Assembly (NCBI RefSeq): GCF_038561935.1
Contig: NZ_CP102770.1
Location: 7,874,001-7,938,000, forward strand
From: Myxococcus stipitatus
GTDB lineage: Bacteria; Myxococcota; Myxococcia; Myxococcales; Myxococcaceae
Length of the DNA: 64,000 nt
Reading direction: 5' to 3'
Part shown: piece by piece, positions 54,472-63,036 of the stretch
Layout of the letters: the number at the start of each line of letters is the position of its first letter
Numbering within the stretch: the first letter of the stretch is position 1
Notes under the pieces: generated by a model
What the model was told of the DNA's origin: nothing
The model's database searches: none
What the model saw: the letters and a program-made list of their open reading frames with translations, nothing else
Made by a program: the position numbers and the translations under genes

Positions 54472-55674
54472 ATGTTCCGCCTCCGGCTGTTCAGCCTCCT
54501 CGTCCTCCTGCTTGCCGCGCTGCCAGGCTTCGCCGCGAGCCCTCCCTCCCCCGCTCCCGTTGCCCTGGGACAACCGCTCACGGTGCATTTCTTCGACGTG
54601 GGCCAAGGTGACGCGGCCCTCGTCATCTCCCCCACCGGCAAGACGGTGCTCATCGACGGCGGTCCTCCCGAGGCCCGGGAGCGGCTCACCGCCCGAATCA
54701 AGGAGCTGGTGAAGGGGCCGCTGGACCTGGTCATCCTCACCCATCCGCACCTCGACCATCTGGGAGGGCTCGTCTCGGCGGTGCGCGCCGTGGGCGCCAG
54801 GCGGTTCATGGACCCGGGCTTCAACCATCCCAGCGAGGCGTACCGGGACCTGCTCGACTTCGTGGGCGACAACGTGGGCCAGGTGCTGACGCCCGAGCCG
54901 GGGCCCTCGAGTGCACACGGGCTGCTCACCATCGGCCTGGGCGAGGGCGTCTCCCTCACCGTGTTCTGGCCGCGCATGCCCAAGGAGCCCTTCCTCGTGG
55001 GCACGCGCTCGGACGCGAACTCCAACTCCATCGTCCTGCGGCTGACCTACGGGAAGACGGCGTTCCTGCTCGTCGGCGACGCGGAGCCGGACACGGAGGC
55101 CGCGCTGCTCCAGCGCTCGCTGAACCTCACCGCCACGGTGCTGAAGGTCGCCCATCACGGCGGCAAGCACTCCTCCACCGCCGCGTTCCTCGCCGCGTCG
55201 AAGCCGCAGGCCGCCGTCATCTCCGTGGGCGCGAAGAACGACTACGGACACCCCGCGCCGGAGACCCTGGCGCGCCTGGCGGACGTCGGGGCCCATGTGC
55301 TGCGCACGGACCAGGAAGGTGAAGTGGTCGCCGCCAGCGATGGCCAGTCCGTCACGCTGAGGACCCACGCCGGCACGGGGGCGCTGCTGGTGCTCACCGG
55401 AAACGTGGACCCGAGCCCCGTGACGTCAGCCCCCGCCCCGCTCACCCCGGTGCGCCCTGGAGCCACCCCGCCGCCGCGCGGTGAGTCGGGGCGCGCGCCC
55501 AAGTCGTCTCCCTCGGACTCCAGCACGGGCCCGTACGTGGGGCTCAAGGGCAGCAAGGTGTTCCACCGTGAGACGTGCTCCACGCTGAAGCGTTCCAAGT
55601 CAGAACGTACGCTCTACCCGAACCGCGAAGCCGCCCTGCGCGAGCGTCGCCCCGCAGAGGATTGTCACCCATGA
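54472..55674 (+). CDS. Exported ComEC-type metallo-beta-lactamase-fold protein with Ada-like zinc tail
   Basis: A 400-residue protein with a Sec signal peptide. Residues about 35-300 are the MBL fold of the ComEC/Rec2 type: [12 protein letters not shown], metal motif [30 protein letters not shown] and [10 protein letters not shown]. The C-terminal 48 residues resemble the Ada-type zinc-binding domain ([19 protein letters not shown] to AEDCHP), with one cysteine of the final pair replaced by Ala. It is probably periplasmic or secreted. The usual ComEC hydrolase is a nuclease; activity here is unknown. ATGA overlap with the next gene. A GTG at 54469 is an alternative start. Confidence 0.88.
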   Translation: MFRLRLFSLLVLLLAALPGFAASPPSPAPVALGQPLTVHFFDVGQGDAALVISPTGKTVLIDGGPPEARERLTARIKELVKGPLDLVILTHPHLDHLGGLVSAVRAVGARRFMDPGFNHPSEAYRDLLDFVGDNVGQVLTPEPGPSSAHGLLTIGLGEGVSLTVFWPRMPKEPFLVGTRSDANSNSIVLRLTYGKTAFLLVGDAEPDTEAALLQRSLNLTATVLKVAHHGGKHSSTAAFLAASKPQAAVISVGAKNDYGHPAPETLARLADVGAHVLRTDQEGEVVAASDGQSVTLRTHAGTGALLVLTGNVDPSPVTSAPAPLTPVRPGATPPPRGESGRAPKSSPSDSSTGPYVGLKGSKVFHRETCSTLKRSKSERTLYPNREAALRERRPAEDCHP

Positions 55675-56963
55675 GCCCGCGCCTTCTCGCCCTGTTGGGG
55701 ACCCTCTGGGTCCTGGGGGCCTGCCGGGAATCCCAGCCGGAAGCGGCCGCGCCGCAGGCCACCGAGGCCAGGCGCCTGTTCGGCTCCGAGCCGGATGGAA
55801 AGCTGCACGTCTACTTCTTCGACGTGGGCCAAGGCGACGCGGCCCTCATCGTCTCCCCCAAGGGGACCACGGTGCTGGTGGACGCGGGCCCGCAGAGCGC
55901 CGCCGCCCACCTGGTGAACCGCCTGCCGGAGCTGCTCATCCGGCCGCTGGACCTGGTCATCCTCACGCACCCCCATGTGGACCACCACGGGGCGCTCGAC
56001 TCCGTCCTCCGCCGGGTGGGGGCTCGCCAGCTCATGGAGCCCCAGGTTCCCGGGACGCCGCCCGCGTATGACCAGCTGCTCACGGACATCAGCGCGCGCC
56101 AGATTCAGGTCGTCTCGCCCGCACCGCCCACGTCGACGCCCAACGCGCCCCAGCGCATCAACCTGGGCGACGGGGTGTCGCTGACCATCCTCTGGCCTCG
56201 CGCCCCCGCCGAGCCCTTGCTGGATGCGCCCGAGACGGCGCTCGAGGCCAACTCCATCGTCATGCGCCTGTCCTACGGCGAGACGTCGGTGCTCTTCATG
56301 GGCGACGCGCTCGCGCAGACGGAGGAGTACCTGCTCGCGCGCGAGGTCCCGCTCAAGTCCACGCTGCTCAAGGTGGGGGCCCATGGCCTCCCTGGCGCCA
56401 CCACCGCGCCCTTCCTCGCACGAGTGGGCGCGCGTGCTGCCGTCATCTCCGCGGGCAAGGGCAACGCCTTTGGAGCGCCCGCCCCCGCCACGCTGGAGCG
56501 GATGAAGGCGGCCCACGTCCAGGTGTTCCGCACCGACGTGGACGGCGAGGTGCAGGTGGTCAGCGATGGCCAGTCGCTGGTCGTCTCGCCCCAGCGCCTG
56601 CCTCGAGGGACGCCCACGGACACGCGCTACACGCACGCGGGACAGGGCCCCACGCCGGAGCCGGATTTCTGGGCCGGGAAGCCCGCGCCCTCGAAGAAGG
56701 CGCCCGAGGAGCCGGCCGCGCCACCTCCCGAGACGCCCGCCCCCGCGCCCGCGCCTCCGGTGGCCGCCGCCAAGGAGAAGGAAAAGGAGAAGGGGGACTC
56801 GAAGAAGTACACCGGGCCCTATGTGGCCAGCCGGAAGCGGCCGCTCTTCCACATTCCGAACTGCGACGGCGCGAAGAAGATCCACGCCGAGAACCTCATC
56901 ACCTACAAGACGCGCGAAGAGGCCGCTCGCGAGCGGCGCCCTGCCCAGGACTGCAACCCATGA
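55671..56963 (+). CDS. Lipoprotein paralogue of the MBL-fold protein with Ada-like zinc tail
   Basis: A 430-residue lipoprotein (lipobox LGAC, Cys18) similar throughout to the preceding gene, so a tandem duplication. It keeps [22 protein letters not shown] and LFMGDA, but the HHG motif reads VGAHGLPG, with one histidine missing. A Pro/Ala- and Lys/Glu-rich spacer (about residues 340-385) precedes an Ada-like tail (PYVASRKRPLFHIPNCDGAK to AQDCNP) that again lacks one cysteine. Overlaps by four bases on both sides mark an operon with the first paralogue and the DUF3006 gene. Confidence 0.88.
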   Translation: MSPRLLALLGTLWVLGACRESQPEAAAPQATEARRLFGSEPDGKLHVYFFDVGQGDAALIVSPKGTTVLVDAGPQSAAAHLVNRLPELLIRPLDLVILTHPHVDHHGALDSVLRRVGARQLMEPQVPGTPPAYDQLLTDISARQIQVVSPAPPTSTPNAPQRINLGDGVSLTILWPRAPAEPLLDAPETALEANSIVMRLSYGETSVLFMGDALAQTEEYLLAREVPLKSTLLKVGAHGLPGATTAPFLARVGARAAVISAGKGNAFGAPAPATLERMKAAHVQVFRTDVDGEVQVVSDGQSLVVSPQRLPRGTPTDTRYTHAGQGPTPEPDFWAGKPAPSKKAPEEPAAPPPETPAPAPAPPVAAAKEKEKEKGDSKKYTGPYVASRKRPLFHIPNCDGAKKIHAENLITYKTREEAARERRPAQDCNP

Positions 56964-57223
56964 CGAAGCACACCCGGTCCCAGGCACAGCAGGCCACGCT
57001 CGACCGCATCGAGGACGACGTCGCGGTGCTCATCGTGGAGGGGCGCGAGGTGACGCGGCCTCTTGCCTCGCTACCCTCGGGAGTCCGCGAGGGCGACGTG
57101 CTCGACCTGGAGACGATGACCGTCAATCCAGAGGCCACCGAGGCGCTGCGAGAGCAGGTCCGCGCGGCCCGACAGCGGGCGAAGAAGGGGAAGACTCCGC
57201 CGCCTGGAGACTTCGACCTCTAG
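56960..57223 (+). CDS. DUF3006-like small protein
   Basis: An 87-residue protein with the DUF3006 pattern: ATLDRIEDDVAVLIVEG, REVTRPLASLPSGVREGDVL and a basic tail. DUF3006 genes often accompany ComEC-type MBL proteins, as here. No signal peptide is present. Its ATG lies in the ATGA overlap with the preceding gene. Function unknown. Confidence 0.82.
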   Translation: MTKHTRSQAQQATLDRIEDDVAVLIVEGREVTRPLASLPSGVREGDVLDLETMTVNPEATEALREQVRAARQRAKKGKTPPPGDFDL

Positions 57224-57310
57224 GAGCCCTCTCCCGAGCAATGCCCAGGGTGCATTCATTGCCCCGGGCAACCTCGTCCCGAACACGACGGCAGGAACCA
57301 GGAAGGAGAG

Positions 57311-57612
57311 GACTCCGCAACTTCGAGCTCACAACAGCCCTGGGGAAGTCCCCCGGGATGATGTCCACGAACTACCGCGCAGAGAGCGCGATGGGGGTCG
57401 CCCGGAGGGAGATGACTCCGTGACTTCGGTTTCCAGACAGCCCCCGGGGCAGTGAATCCCAGGGGTCTTGTCCACGAACTACCGCGCAGAGAGCGCGATG
57501 GGAGTCGCCCGGAGGGAGAGGACTCCGTGACTTCGGTTTCCAGACAGCCCCCGGGGCAGTGAATCCCAGGGGCCTTGTCCACGAGCTACCGCGCAGAGAG
57601 CGCGATGGGAAT
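57311..57612. repeat. 107-bp tandem repeat copying the 3' end of the GltJ-like gene
   Basis: Three copies: 57311-57413 (103 bp, left half diverged), 57414-57520 and 57521-57612 (the last runs into the coding sequence). Copies two and three differ at only about four of 92 positions. On the minus strand each carries the sequence coding for PIALSAR and a stop, so the last codons of the 57586-59319 gene are duplicated twice beyond it. Each copy also includes a CGCGC-agaga-GCGCG stem-loop and CCCCCGGGG. The region between 57224 and 57585 holds no separate gene. Confidence 0.85.
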
Positions 57613-59319
57613 CTCCAGGTCGACGTCCTCGCCCTTGAAGCTGGAGAAGACCATGCCCTTCGCCTGGTCCCGGATGCAGCTGCCCACGGGGTTCGCGGCG
57701 GCGTTCAGGTCCTTGCGGCTGAACGTGGTGGCCTTCACCGCGCCGGACGTCCCCACCGTCGCGGTGAGCGTCACGTTGCCCCCCTTGAACGAGGGATTGC
57801 GGCGAAGCTCCTGCGCGACACAGTCACGGAACGCGGCCTGCTTCTCGTTGACCACGCGCTCCACCTCTTCGTCGGAAGGCCCACCCACCTCGTCCTCGCC
57901 GGCGGGCGCATTCGCGCCTTCACCCGCCTGAGGCGCGGCGGCCTGCTTCTCCGTGCCCTCGGCCGGAGCCTGCTTCTCCGTCTCCCCACCAGCGGCGGGC
58001 GCGGCCTTCTCCTCTGAAGGCGTGCCTGCCGCACCCTCGCCAGCAGCGGGCTGGCTCGGCGCGGCGGGCTGCTCGTCGACGGGCGCGGGCGGAGGCTTCA
58101 CCGCGGGAACCGGCGCCGGCTTCCCGGCAATCTGGTCGCTCAGCGCGGCCATCCCCGCGCCCGAGAAGATGGAGCGCTCCACCACCTGGCCCGAGGCATC
58201 CAACGCCTTCACGCGCAGGGGCATGATGCCCGTCGCATCCAGCGCGAACGCGGCGCCCACGGGGACGACGATGAGCAGCAGGAGCACGAGGGCAATGACC
58301 TTCCCCTTCGAGCCTCCGCCACTCTTCGTGCTGACCTTCTTGCTCTTGCCACTCTTCGCCGCATTGCGCGTCGAAGACGCACGCGCCGGAGGAGCTTCGT
58401 CCTCCTCTTCGTCACGCGCCGCCGCGAGCGGATCCTCCTGCGGAATCCCGTCGTCCGACTCGCCCTTCTCGGGCAGGTCCAGGTCGGAGAACAGCTCGTT
58501 CAACGGGGCCGCGGACGCCGCGGGCGCGGCACCTCGCCGCGACGCGGGCTGCGGCTGGTTCCGAGGATCGGGCTCTCCGAAGTACGTCGTGTCCGGGTCC
58601 TCCTCCGGCACCCACTGACGCTGGGCGGGAGCCTGGGGCTCCTCCTCCGGCGGCAGCTGGGGCTCGGGCTCCGGCTCCGGCGCGAAGCGCTGCTCGGGCT
58701 CCTGGTAGGACGGCTGCGGCTCCGGCTCGCGACGCGCGGGCGCGCTCTTCGCGGCACGCGCGGGAGCAGGAGGCGCCTCCGCCACGGGAGGCGGAGGAGG
58801 CGGCGGCTCCGGCGCGGGAGCGGGCGCGAACAGCCCGGCCAGCTCCGGCACATCCGCGCCGCGCTTCCAGTCCGCCATGCCCTGCTGCCAGAAGAAGCTC
58901 CGGCCGCTGATGGTGCCCGTGGCGATGAGCTCGCGGAGCGCCCCTTCGTCCAGCGGGCCCTCCTGCTTGTTGCGCACCATCACGAACCACGGAGAGCCCG
59001 TGGCGCGCAGCGGTGCCGCACGTGTCGGCTCATCATCCCAGGGCGTCTGGAGCGCCGCGGGAGGGACTTTGTCGAGGGCAGGCGAGGCCGCCACCGGCGC
59101 GGGTGCGGCACTCGCGGCGGGCTCGGCCAAGGAGCGCTCTTGCGCTCTCAGCCGCTCCACGTCCGCGAGCGACACCACGCGGGTGCTTTCCTCTTCGGCG
59201 GGTCCTTCGACGGTGATGACGTTCTGGCAGTTCTTGCAACGGACCTTGACCGTTTTGCCGCGGACTTTTTCGTCCGCAATGGAGTACCGCTTCTGGCAAT
59301 TGTCGCAGGTGAAGTTCAA
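57586..59319 (-). CDS. GltJ/AgmX-like protein: zinc ribbon, GYF domain, TM helix, AgmX/PglI C-terminal domain
   Basis: A 577-residue protein. Residues 1-40 form a MJ0042-type zinc ribbon (CDNC and CKNC pairs), followed by a GYF_2 domain near 108-165 (PWFVMVRNKQEGPLDEGALR, ADWKRGADVPELAGLF). A long Pro/Glu/Ala-rich region, one membrane helix near 350-375 (VIALVLLLLIVVPVGAAFAL) and a C-terminal TonB-like AgmX/PglI domain (VVNEKQAAFRDCVAQELRRN) follow. This is the order of the M. xanthus gliding-complex protein GltJ, but the other glt genes are absent, so a paralogue is likely. TTG start without a clear ribosome site. Confidence 0.88.
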   Translation of the reverse strand: MNFTCDNCQKRYSIADEKVRGKTVKVRCKNCQNVITVEGPAEEESTRVVSLADVERLRAQERSLAEPAASAAPAPVAASPALDKVPPAALQTPWDDEPTRAAPLRATGSPWFVMVRNKQEGPLDEGALRELIATGTISGRSFFWQQGMADWKRGADVPELAGLFAPAPAPEPPPPPPPVAEAPPAPARAAKSAPARREPEPQPSYQEPEQRFAPEPEPEPQLPPEEEPQAPAQRQWVPEEDPDTTYFGEPDPRNQPQPASRRGAAPAASAAPLNELFSDLDLPEKGESDDGIPQEDPLAAARDEEEDEAPPARASSTRNAAKSGKSKKVSTKSGGGSKGKVIALVLLLLIVVPVGAAFALDATGIMPLRVKALDASGQVVERSIFSGAGMAALSDQIAGKPAPVPAVKPPPAPVDEQPAAPSQPAAGEGAAGTPSEEKAAPAAGGETEKQAPAEGTEKQAAAPQAGEGANAPAGEDEVGGPSDEEVERVVNEKQAAFRDCVAQELRRNPSFKGGNVTLTATVGTSGAVKATTFSRKDLNAAANPVGSCIRDQAKGMVFSSFKGEDVDLEIPIALSAR

Positions 59320-59394
59320 GGGGAGCGTCCGGCTCGCTGAGGGGAGACGAGGTCCGGGATGCTACCGCTAGAATTCTCCGGCGCAAACCATCGG

Positions 59395-59423
59395 TTGACT
59401 CCGTCTTGCGGCCCAACTATGGA
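59395..59423 (+). promoter_or_regulatory. Sigma-70-type promoter for the FYDLN gene
   Basis: TTGACT (59395-59400) and TATGGA (59418-59423) are spaced 17 bases apart. Transcription would start near 59430, about 40 bases before the FYDLN gene. The match of the -10 element is partial. Confidence 0.45.
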
Positions 59424-59471
59424 GCCGCCCTCTCCCCCTGTCTTCTCTCGCCTTATTTCAGAAGGTGGCGA

Positions 59472-59762
59472 ATGTCGGCGAAGGACCTCGGATCGAAGTT
59501 CGTCTGCTTCAAGTGCCAGACGAAGTTCTACGACATGAAGAAGCCTGACCCGCTGTGCCCCAAGTGTGGCGCGGACCAGCGGGAAAGCCCTGCCCTCAAG
59601 CCGCAGCCCGAGGGCCGTCGCGGCCGTCTGGCCGCTCCCAAGGTCATCGAGCCCATCGAGCCCGAGGAGCCAGCACCGAGCAACGACGAGGAGGAGGAAG
59701 ACCTCGACTCGTTCGATGAGGACGACAGCGCTGCCGCTGAGTCCGACGACGACGACAACTAG
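59472..59762 (+). CDS. FYDLN-type acidic zinc-ribbon protein
   Basis: A 96-residue protein of the TIGR02300 type: KFVCFKCQTKFYDMKKPDPLCPKCG, holding two Cys-x-x-Cys pairs, and a strongly acidic C terminus (DEEEEDLDSFDEDDSAAAE). The family is widespread in alpha- and deltaproteobacteria and of unknown function. A hairpin terminator follows at 59782-59808. It is divergent from the GltJ-like gene. Confidence 0.9.
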   Translation: MSAKDLGSKFVCFKCQTKFYDMKKPDPLCPKCGADQRESPALKPQPEGRRGRLAAPKVIEPIEPEEPAPSNDEEEEDLDSFDEDDSAAAESDDDDN

Positions 59763-59781
59763 CTGTTGATGGGGTTCCCGC

Positions 59782-59808
59782 GGACTCCCTGGCCAACGCC
59801 GGGAGTCC
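59782..59808. terminator. Hairpin terminator after the FYDLN gene
   Basis: GGACTCCC (59782-59789) pairs with GGGAGTCC (59801-59808); an inner GGC/GCC pairing with a one-base bulge leaves a CAAC loop. It also faces the converging small gene at 59900-60070. Confidence 0.65.
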
Positions 59809-59899
59809 CTGGGCTTCGGAAGTCCTCACGAAGCCACCTCACGGAGCGCCCCTTCCACCGGGGCGCCTCCAGACTTCCCTTACGACTCGTGTGTTCCGC

Positions 59900-60070
59900 T
59901 CAGGTTCCCGTCGACGCCGGAGTCAGCTCCGACAGCGCGCGGCGGATCTGCTCGTAGAGCCCAGGTCCCATCTCCTGCATCCCCACCGGACGCACGCTCT
60001 TGCGAGTCGCCTCAGGTCCATGGTGCGCCGGGTTCGTCAGAGCTGATCGCTTCTTGGCCTGTTGCATCAT
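59900..60070 (-). CDS. Small 56-residue protein, no known family
   Basis: An open frame from ATGATG (60070) to TGA preceded by a strong GAGAGGGGGG ribosome site four bases upstream. The product is basic at the N terminus (MMQQAKKRSALTNP) with a helical C-terminal half (GPGLYEQIRRALSELTP). Third-position G/C bias and the ribosome site make it a likely real gene, but it is short and I recognise no homologue. Confidence 0.6.
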   Translation of the reverse strand: MMQQAKKRSALTNPAHHGPEATRKSVRPVGMQEMGPGLYEQIRRALSELTPASTGT

Positions 60071-60113
60071 TCGGCCCCCCTCTCTTGTTGATACGCACCA
60101 CTACCGTAGCAAT

Positions 60114-60133
60114 TTTTCCGTTGCAGCGGAAAA
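60114..60133. other. 7-bp stem-loop upstream of the small gene
   Basis: TTTTCCG (60114-60120) pairs with CGGAAAA (60127-60133) around a 6-base loop. A T-run borders it on the minus-strand reading of the upstream side. It may terminate transcription arriving from the lipoprotein gene at 60222-60992 or act as an operator for the small gene. Confidence 0.45.
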
Positions 60134-60160
60134 CGAATCCAGTCGTCCACGTCTCAACTC

Positions 60161-60217
60161 CTAGAACGTGTAGCGAACAAATCCTTTGAGGGGATTCGCC
60201 GCGGGAGACTGGAGGGG
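60161..60217 (-). pseudogene. Possible 3' remnant of an outer-membrane protein gene
   Basis: Directly after the lipoprotein gene, one minus-strand frame reads PLQSPAANPLKGFVRYTF then stop. The ending GFVRYTF has the C-terminal Phe and alternating hydrophobics of beta-barrel proteins, and barrel genes often follow such lipoproteins. No start or ribosome site is present, so this would be the scar of a deleted gene. A short match can also arise by chance. Confidence 0.3.
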
Positions 60218-60221
60218 TGGG

Positions 60222-60992
60222 CTACTTGAGCTCGGAGACCGTCCAATCCTGTGTCACCTCGACGCGCTCCCCGGCCCGGACATTCACGGTCCGCTCCACC
60301 GGGGGGAGCCGCTCGTGCCAGAAGACCAGCGTATGGGTGCCCTCCGGGACCTCCATCCGGAAGCTTCCGTCGGGCCGAGTGGTGGTGAAGTACCCATGGT
60401 CGAAGGTGCGCACCACGGCCCTCATCCACGGGTGGATGTCGCAGTGGATGGGCAGCATGCCGGGCTGTGCGGGCAGCGGCCGGCGCGTGGTCATTCCATC
60501 CAGGGGCATGGCCACGTTGAAGTAGGAACGATTGGAGCCGGAGGCCGCGCGCACGTTGTGGACCAGCGGGTCCGAGTTGCGCAGCGTCAGCGTCGTCCCG
60601 GCGAGGGCGGCGAGGACGGGGGGCTCATAGAGACACTTCTTCTGGTCCAGCACCGGGTCGGCGGGGGGCGTCGCGGGGGGCGGGAGCCCGGCGCCGGACT
60701 TGAGGGAGACCACCGTGTAGGCCAGGGCCCCCTCGGCGCCGACGACAAGGGTGCGGTCCTCCGCCTGCTCACCACACACGGAGACGACCGTGCCGGTGGT
60801 GGGCGACAAGGTAGGGGCCGGAGGGGTGCCCGCAAGGCGGACCTTCCCCTCGAGGGTGCCCCACTTCACGTCGGCCGGCGGGCGCGCGGCCGAGGGCGCT
60901 GGCGCCGCGGGTGCCGGGGGAGCGGGCGACTCGCGACAGGCGGAAACGAGCGCGAGGAGGAGCAGCGGGCGGAAGAAAGGGGCGCGGAGCAC
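60222..60992 (-). CDS. Cupredoxin-like lipoprotein with carboxypeptidase-regulatory-like domain
   Basis: A 256-residue lipoprotein (lipobox VSAC, Cys19). A Pro/Ala-rich spacer precedes a beta-sandwich region with LTLRNSDPLVHNVRAASG and GMLPIHCDIHPWMRAVV, whose His/Cys/His/Met pattern resembles a type 1 copper site (plastocyanin-like). The last 60 residues (GYFTTTRPDGSFRMEVPEGT, FWHERLPPVERTVNVRAGE) resemble a carboxypeptidase-regulatory-like repeat. Periplasmic electron transfer or metal binding is possible. GTG start with GACGGGA upstream. Confidence 0.82.
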   Translation of the reverse strand: MLRAPFFRPLLLLALVSACRESPAPPAPAAPAPSAARPPADVKWGTLEGKVRLAGTPPAPTLSPTTGTVVSVCGEQAEDRTLVVGAEGALAYTVVSLKSGAGLPPPATPPADPVLDQKKCLYEPPVLAALAGTTLTLRNSDPLVHNVRAASGSNRSYFNVAMPLDGMTTRRPLPAQPGMLPIHCDIHPWMRAVVRTFDHGYFTTTRPDGSFRMEVPEGTHTLVFWHERLPPVERTVNVRAGERVEVTQDWTVSELK

Positions 60993-61154
60993 GCGTCCCG
61001 TCTAACGGGTGCGTGAAGCTCTTTCAAATGGCGGATGACGGTCCGAGGGCTCGGGGGATGACTCCGGGTCCATTTGGGCGTTGGACCCCCATCATCCTTG
61101 TTGGTACAAGAGCGCGCGGCCGTACACGGTGCGGCTCTGTGGGAGGCAGCAACT

Positions 61155-61886
61155 TTGCGGGAGAAATTGAAGGCGCTGGCGGAGCTTCAGAATGTGGACC
61201 TGGAGGTCGCATCGCTCCGGAAGGCCGCGGACGTCCACCCCCGTCAGATTGCCGAGCTGGAGCGGGAGCTGGGTGTGGCTCGCAGCGCCATCGAGGCTGA
61301 GCGTGCACGGGTCGCCGACAAAGAGCGGCAGAAGACGCAGCTCGAGCAGAACATCGTCGACGAAAAGGACAAGGTGAAGAAGTGGGAGGCGCGCCTGAGC
61401 GAACAGCGCTCCACCCGCGAGTACTCCGCCCTGGCCCGTGAAATCGATATCGCCAAGAAGGCCAACCTGACGATGGCCGAGGAACAGGTCGAGCTGACGA
61501 AGCAGCTCGGCCAGGACCGCGAGGCCCTCAAGGGGAAGGAGGCCGACTTCTCGACGAAGCAGCAGGGCCTGTCCGCACGGATGGCCGAGCTGCGCGGGAA
61601 GCTGGGCGAGGCCGAGGCGCAGGTGAAGGCGCTCGAGGGTCGTCGCGCGGGTGTGGCCGGCAACGTGGACGCCACGTTGCTGCGACGCTACGACGTGGTG
61701 CGGAAGAAGAAGCTGCCCGCACTGGTCGGCGTGGTTGCGGGGACCTGCCAGGGCTGCAACATGAACGTGCCTCCGCAGCTCTACAACCAGCTGCGCACGT
61801 CGCTCGGCACCGACATCTGCCCGTCCTGCAACCGCATCATCTACGCGGTGGAAGCGCTCCAGGAAACTCCCGCGGCCGCGAAGTAG
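61155..61886 (+). CDS. Coiled-coil protein with C4 zinc ribbon (CdsZ/YbgI-type family)
   Basis: A 243-residue protein with a long helical coiled coil (about residues 10-175) and a C-terminal zinc ribbon, CQGCNMNVP to CPSCNRIIY. This is the zf-RING_7/CT398 family, of unknown or RNA-related function. TTG at 61155 is the likely start: GGGAGG lies 8 bases before it, and the length then matches the family, unlike the longer frame from 61074. It is followed 9 bases later by RNase HI. Confidence 0.87.
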   Translation: MREKLKALAELQNVDLEVASLRKAADVHPRQIAELERELGVARSAIEAERARVADKERQKTQLEQNIVDEKDKVKKWEARLSEQRSTREYSALAREIDIAKKANLTMAEEQVELTKQLGQDREALKGKEADFSTKQQGLSARMAELRGKLGEAEAQVKALEGRRAGVAGNVDATLLRRYDVVRKKKLPALVGVVAGTCQGCNMNVPPQLYNQLRTSLGTDICPSCNRIIYAVEALQETPAAAK

Positions 61887-61895
61887 GCCGTCGCG

Positions 61896-62522
61896 ATGCC
61901 TCCGCCGTCCATCGTCGACATCCTCCGTCACATCGCGCGCGAGGAGCCCCTTTCGTCGACGGTTCGCACCTTCCGCGGCTTGACGCGGGAGCGGCTGGGG
62001 CAGCTTCTCGACGAAGCCGCCACCCGTCTGGACCCCGCCCCGAAGGCGGAGGACCGGGCGGCGGCAGCCTCGCCCTCCTCCGCGGACCTGGCGGAGCGTC
62101 CCCTTCCCTCGGAGACACTGGGTCGGGTGCGCGTCTATTCGGACGGCGCCGCCAGGGGCAATCCCGGGCCCGCCGGCGCGGGCGCGGTGGTGACGGACAC
62201 CGAGGGCCAGGTGCTCGCGCGGCTGGGCCGCTTCCTCGGAACCCAGACGAACAACACCGCCGAGTACCAGGGCCTGCTCTTGGGGCTGCGGCACGCGAAG
62301 TCGCTGGGGGCTCGCGAGGTGGACGTCTACGCGGACAGCGAGCTGCTCATCCGTCAGCTCGGCGGGCAGTACCAGGTGAAGAGCGCCACGCTGAAGCCGC
62401 TGTTCGACGAGGCGAGGAAGCTGCTCGCCACCTTCGCCCGGGTGCGGCTGCACCACATCCCCCGCGCGAAGAACGGCGAGGCGGATGCGATGAGCAACCG
62501 CGCCATCGACGAACGCATGTAA
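61896..62522 (+). CDS. rnhA: Ribonuclease HI
   Basis: A 208-residue protein with the RNase HI core in residues about 75-205: catalytic Asp in VYSDGAARGNPGPAGAG, Glu in NNTAEYQGLLLGL, Asp in VYADSELLIRQL, and the last Asp in KNGEADAMSNRAID. It removes RNA from RNA-DNA hybrids. An N-terminal extension of 75 residues has no known hybrid-binding motif. It sits between a coiled-coil zinc-ribbon gene and rnpB. Confidence 0.93.
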   Translation: MPPPSIVDILRHIAREEPLSSTVRTFRGLTRERLGQLLDEAATRLDPAPKAEDRAAAASPSSADLAERPLPSETLGRVRVYSDGAARGNPGPAGAGAVVTDTEGQVLARLGRFLGTQTNNTAEYQGLLLGLRHAKSLGAREVDVYADSELLIRQLGGQYQVKSATLKPLFDEARKLLATFARVRLHHIPRAKNGEADAMSNRAIDERM

Positions 62523-62604
62523 CCAGACGCGTCCGGCCTCCCTCCCCTGCGTCCGGTGTCCCCTGGAGTGGACCGACGTCCCGGGCCTGTTGTAAGGGGC
62601 AGGA

Positions 62605-63001
<397 letters not shown>

Positions 63002-63036
63002 GCTTTTCCCTCATCCCCTCCCGGGCCCGCCGCGCG

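Noticed and set aside
57311-57612. CRISPR array
   Set aside because: The repeats are 107 bp, directly abutting and not separated by unique spacers, and they copy a gene end; no cas genes are near.
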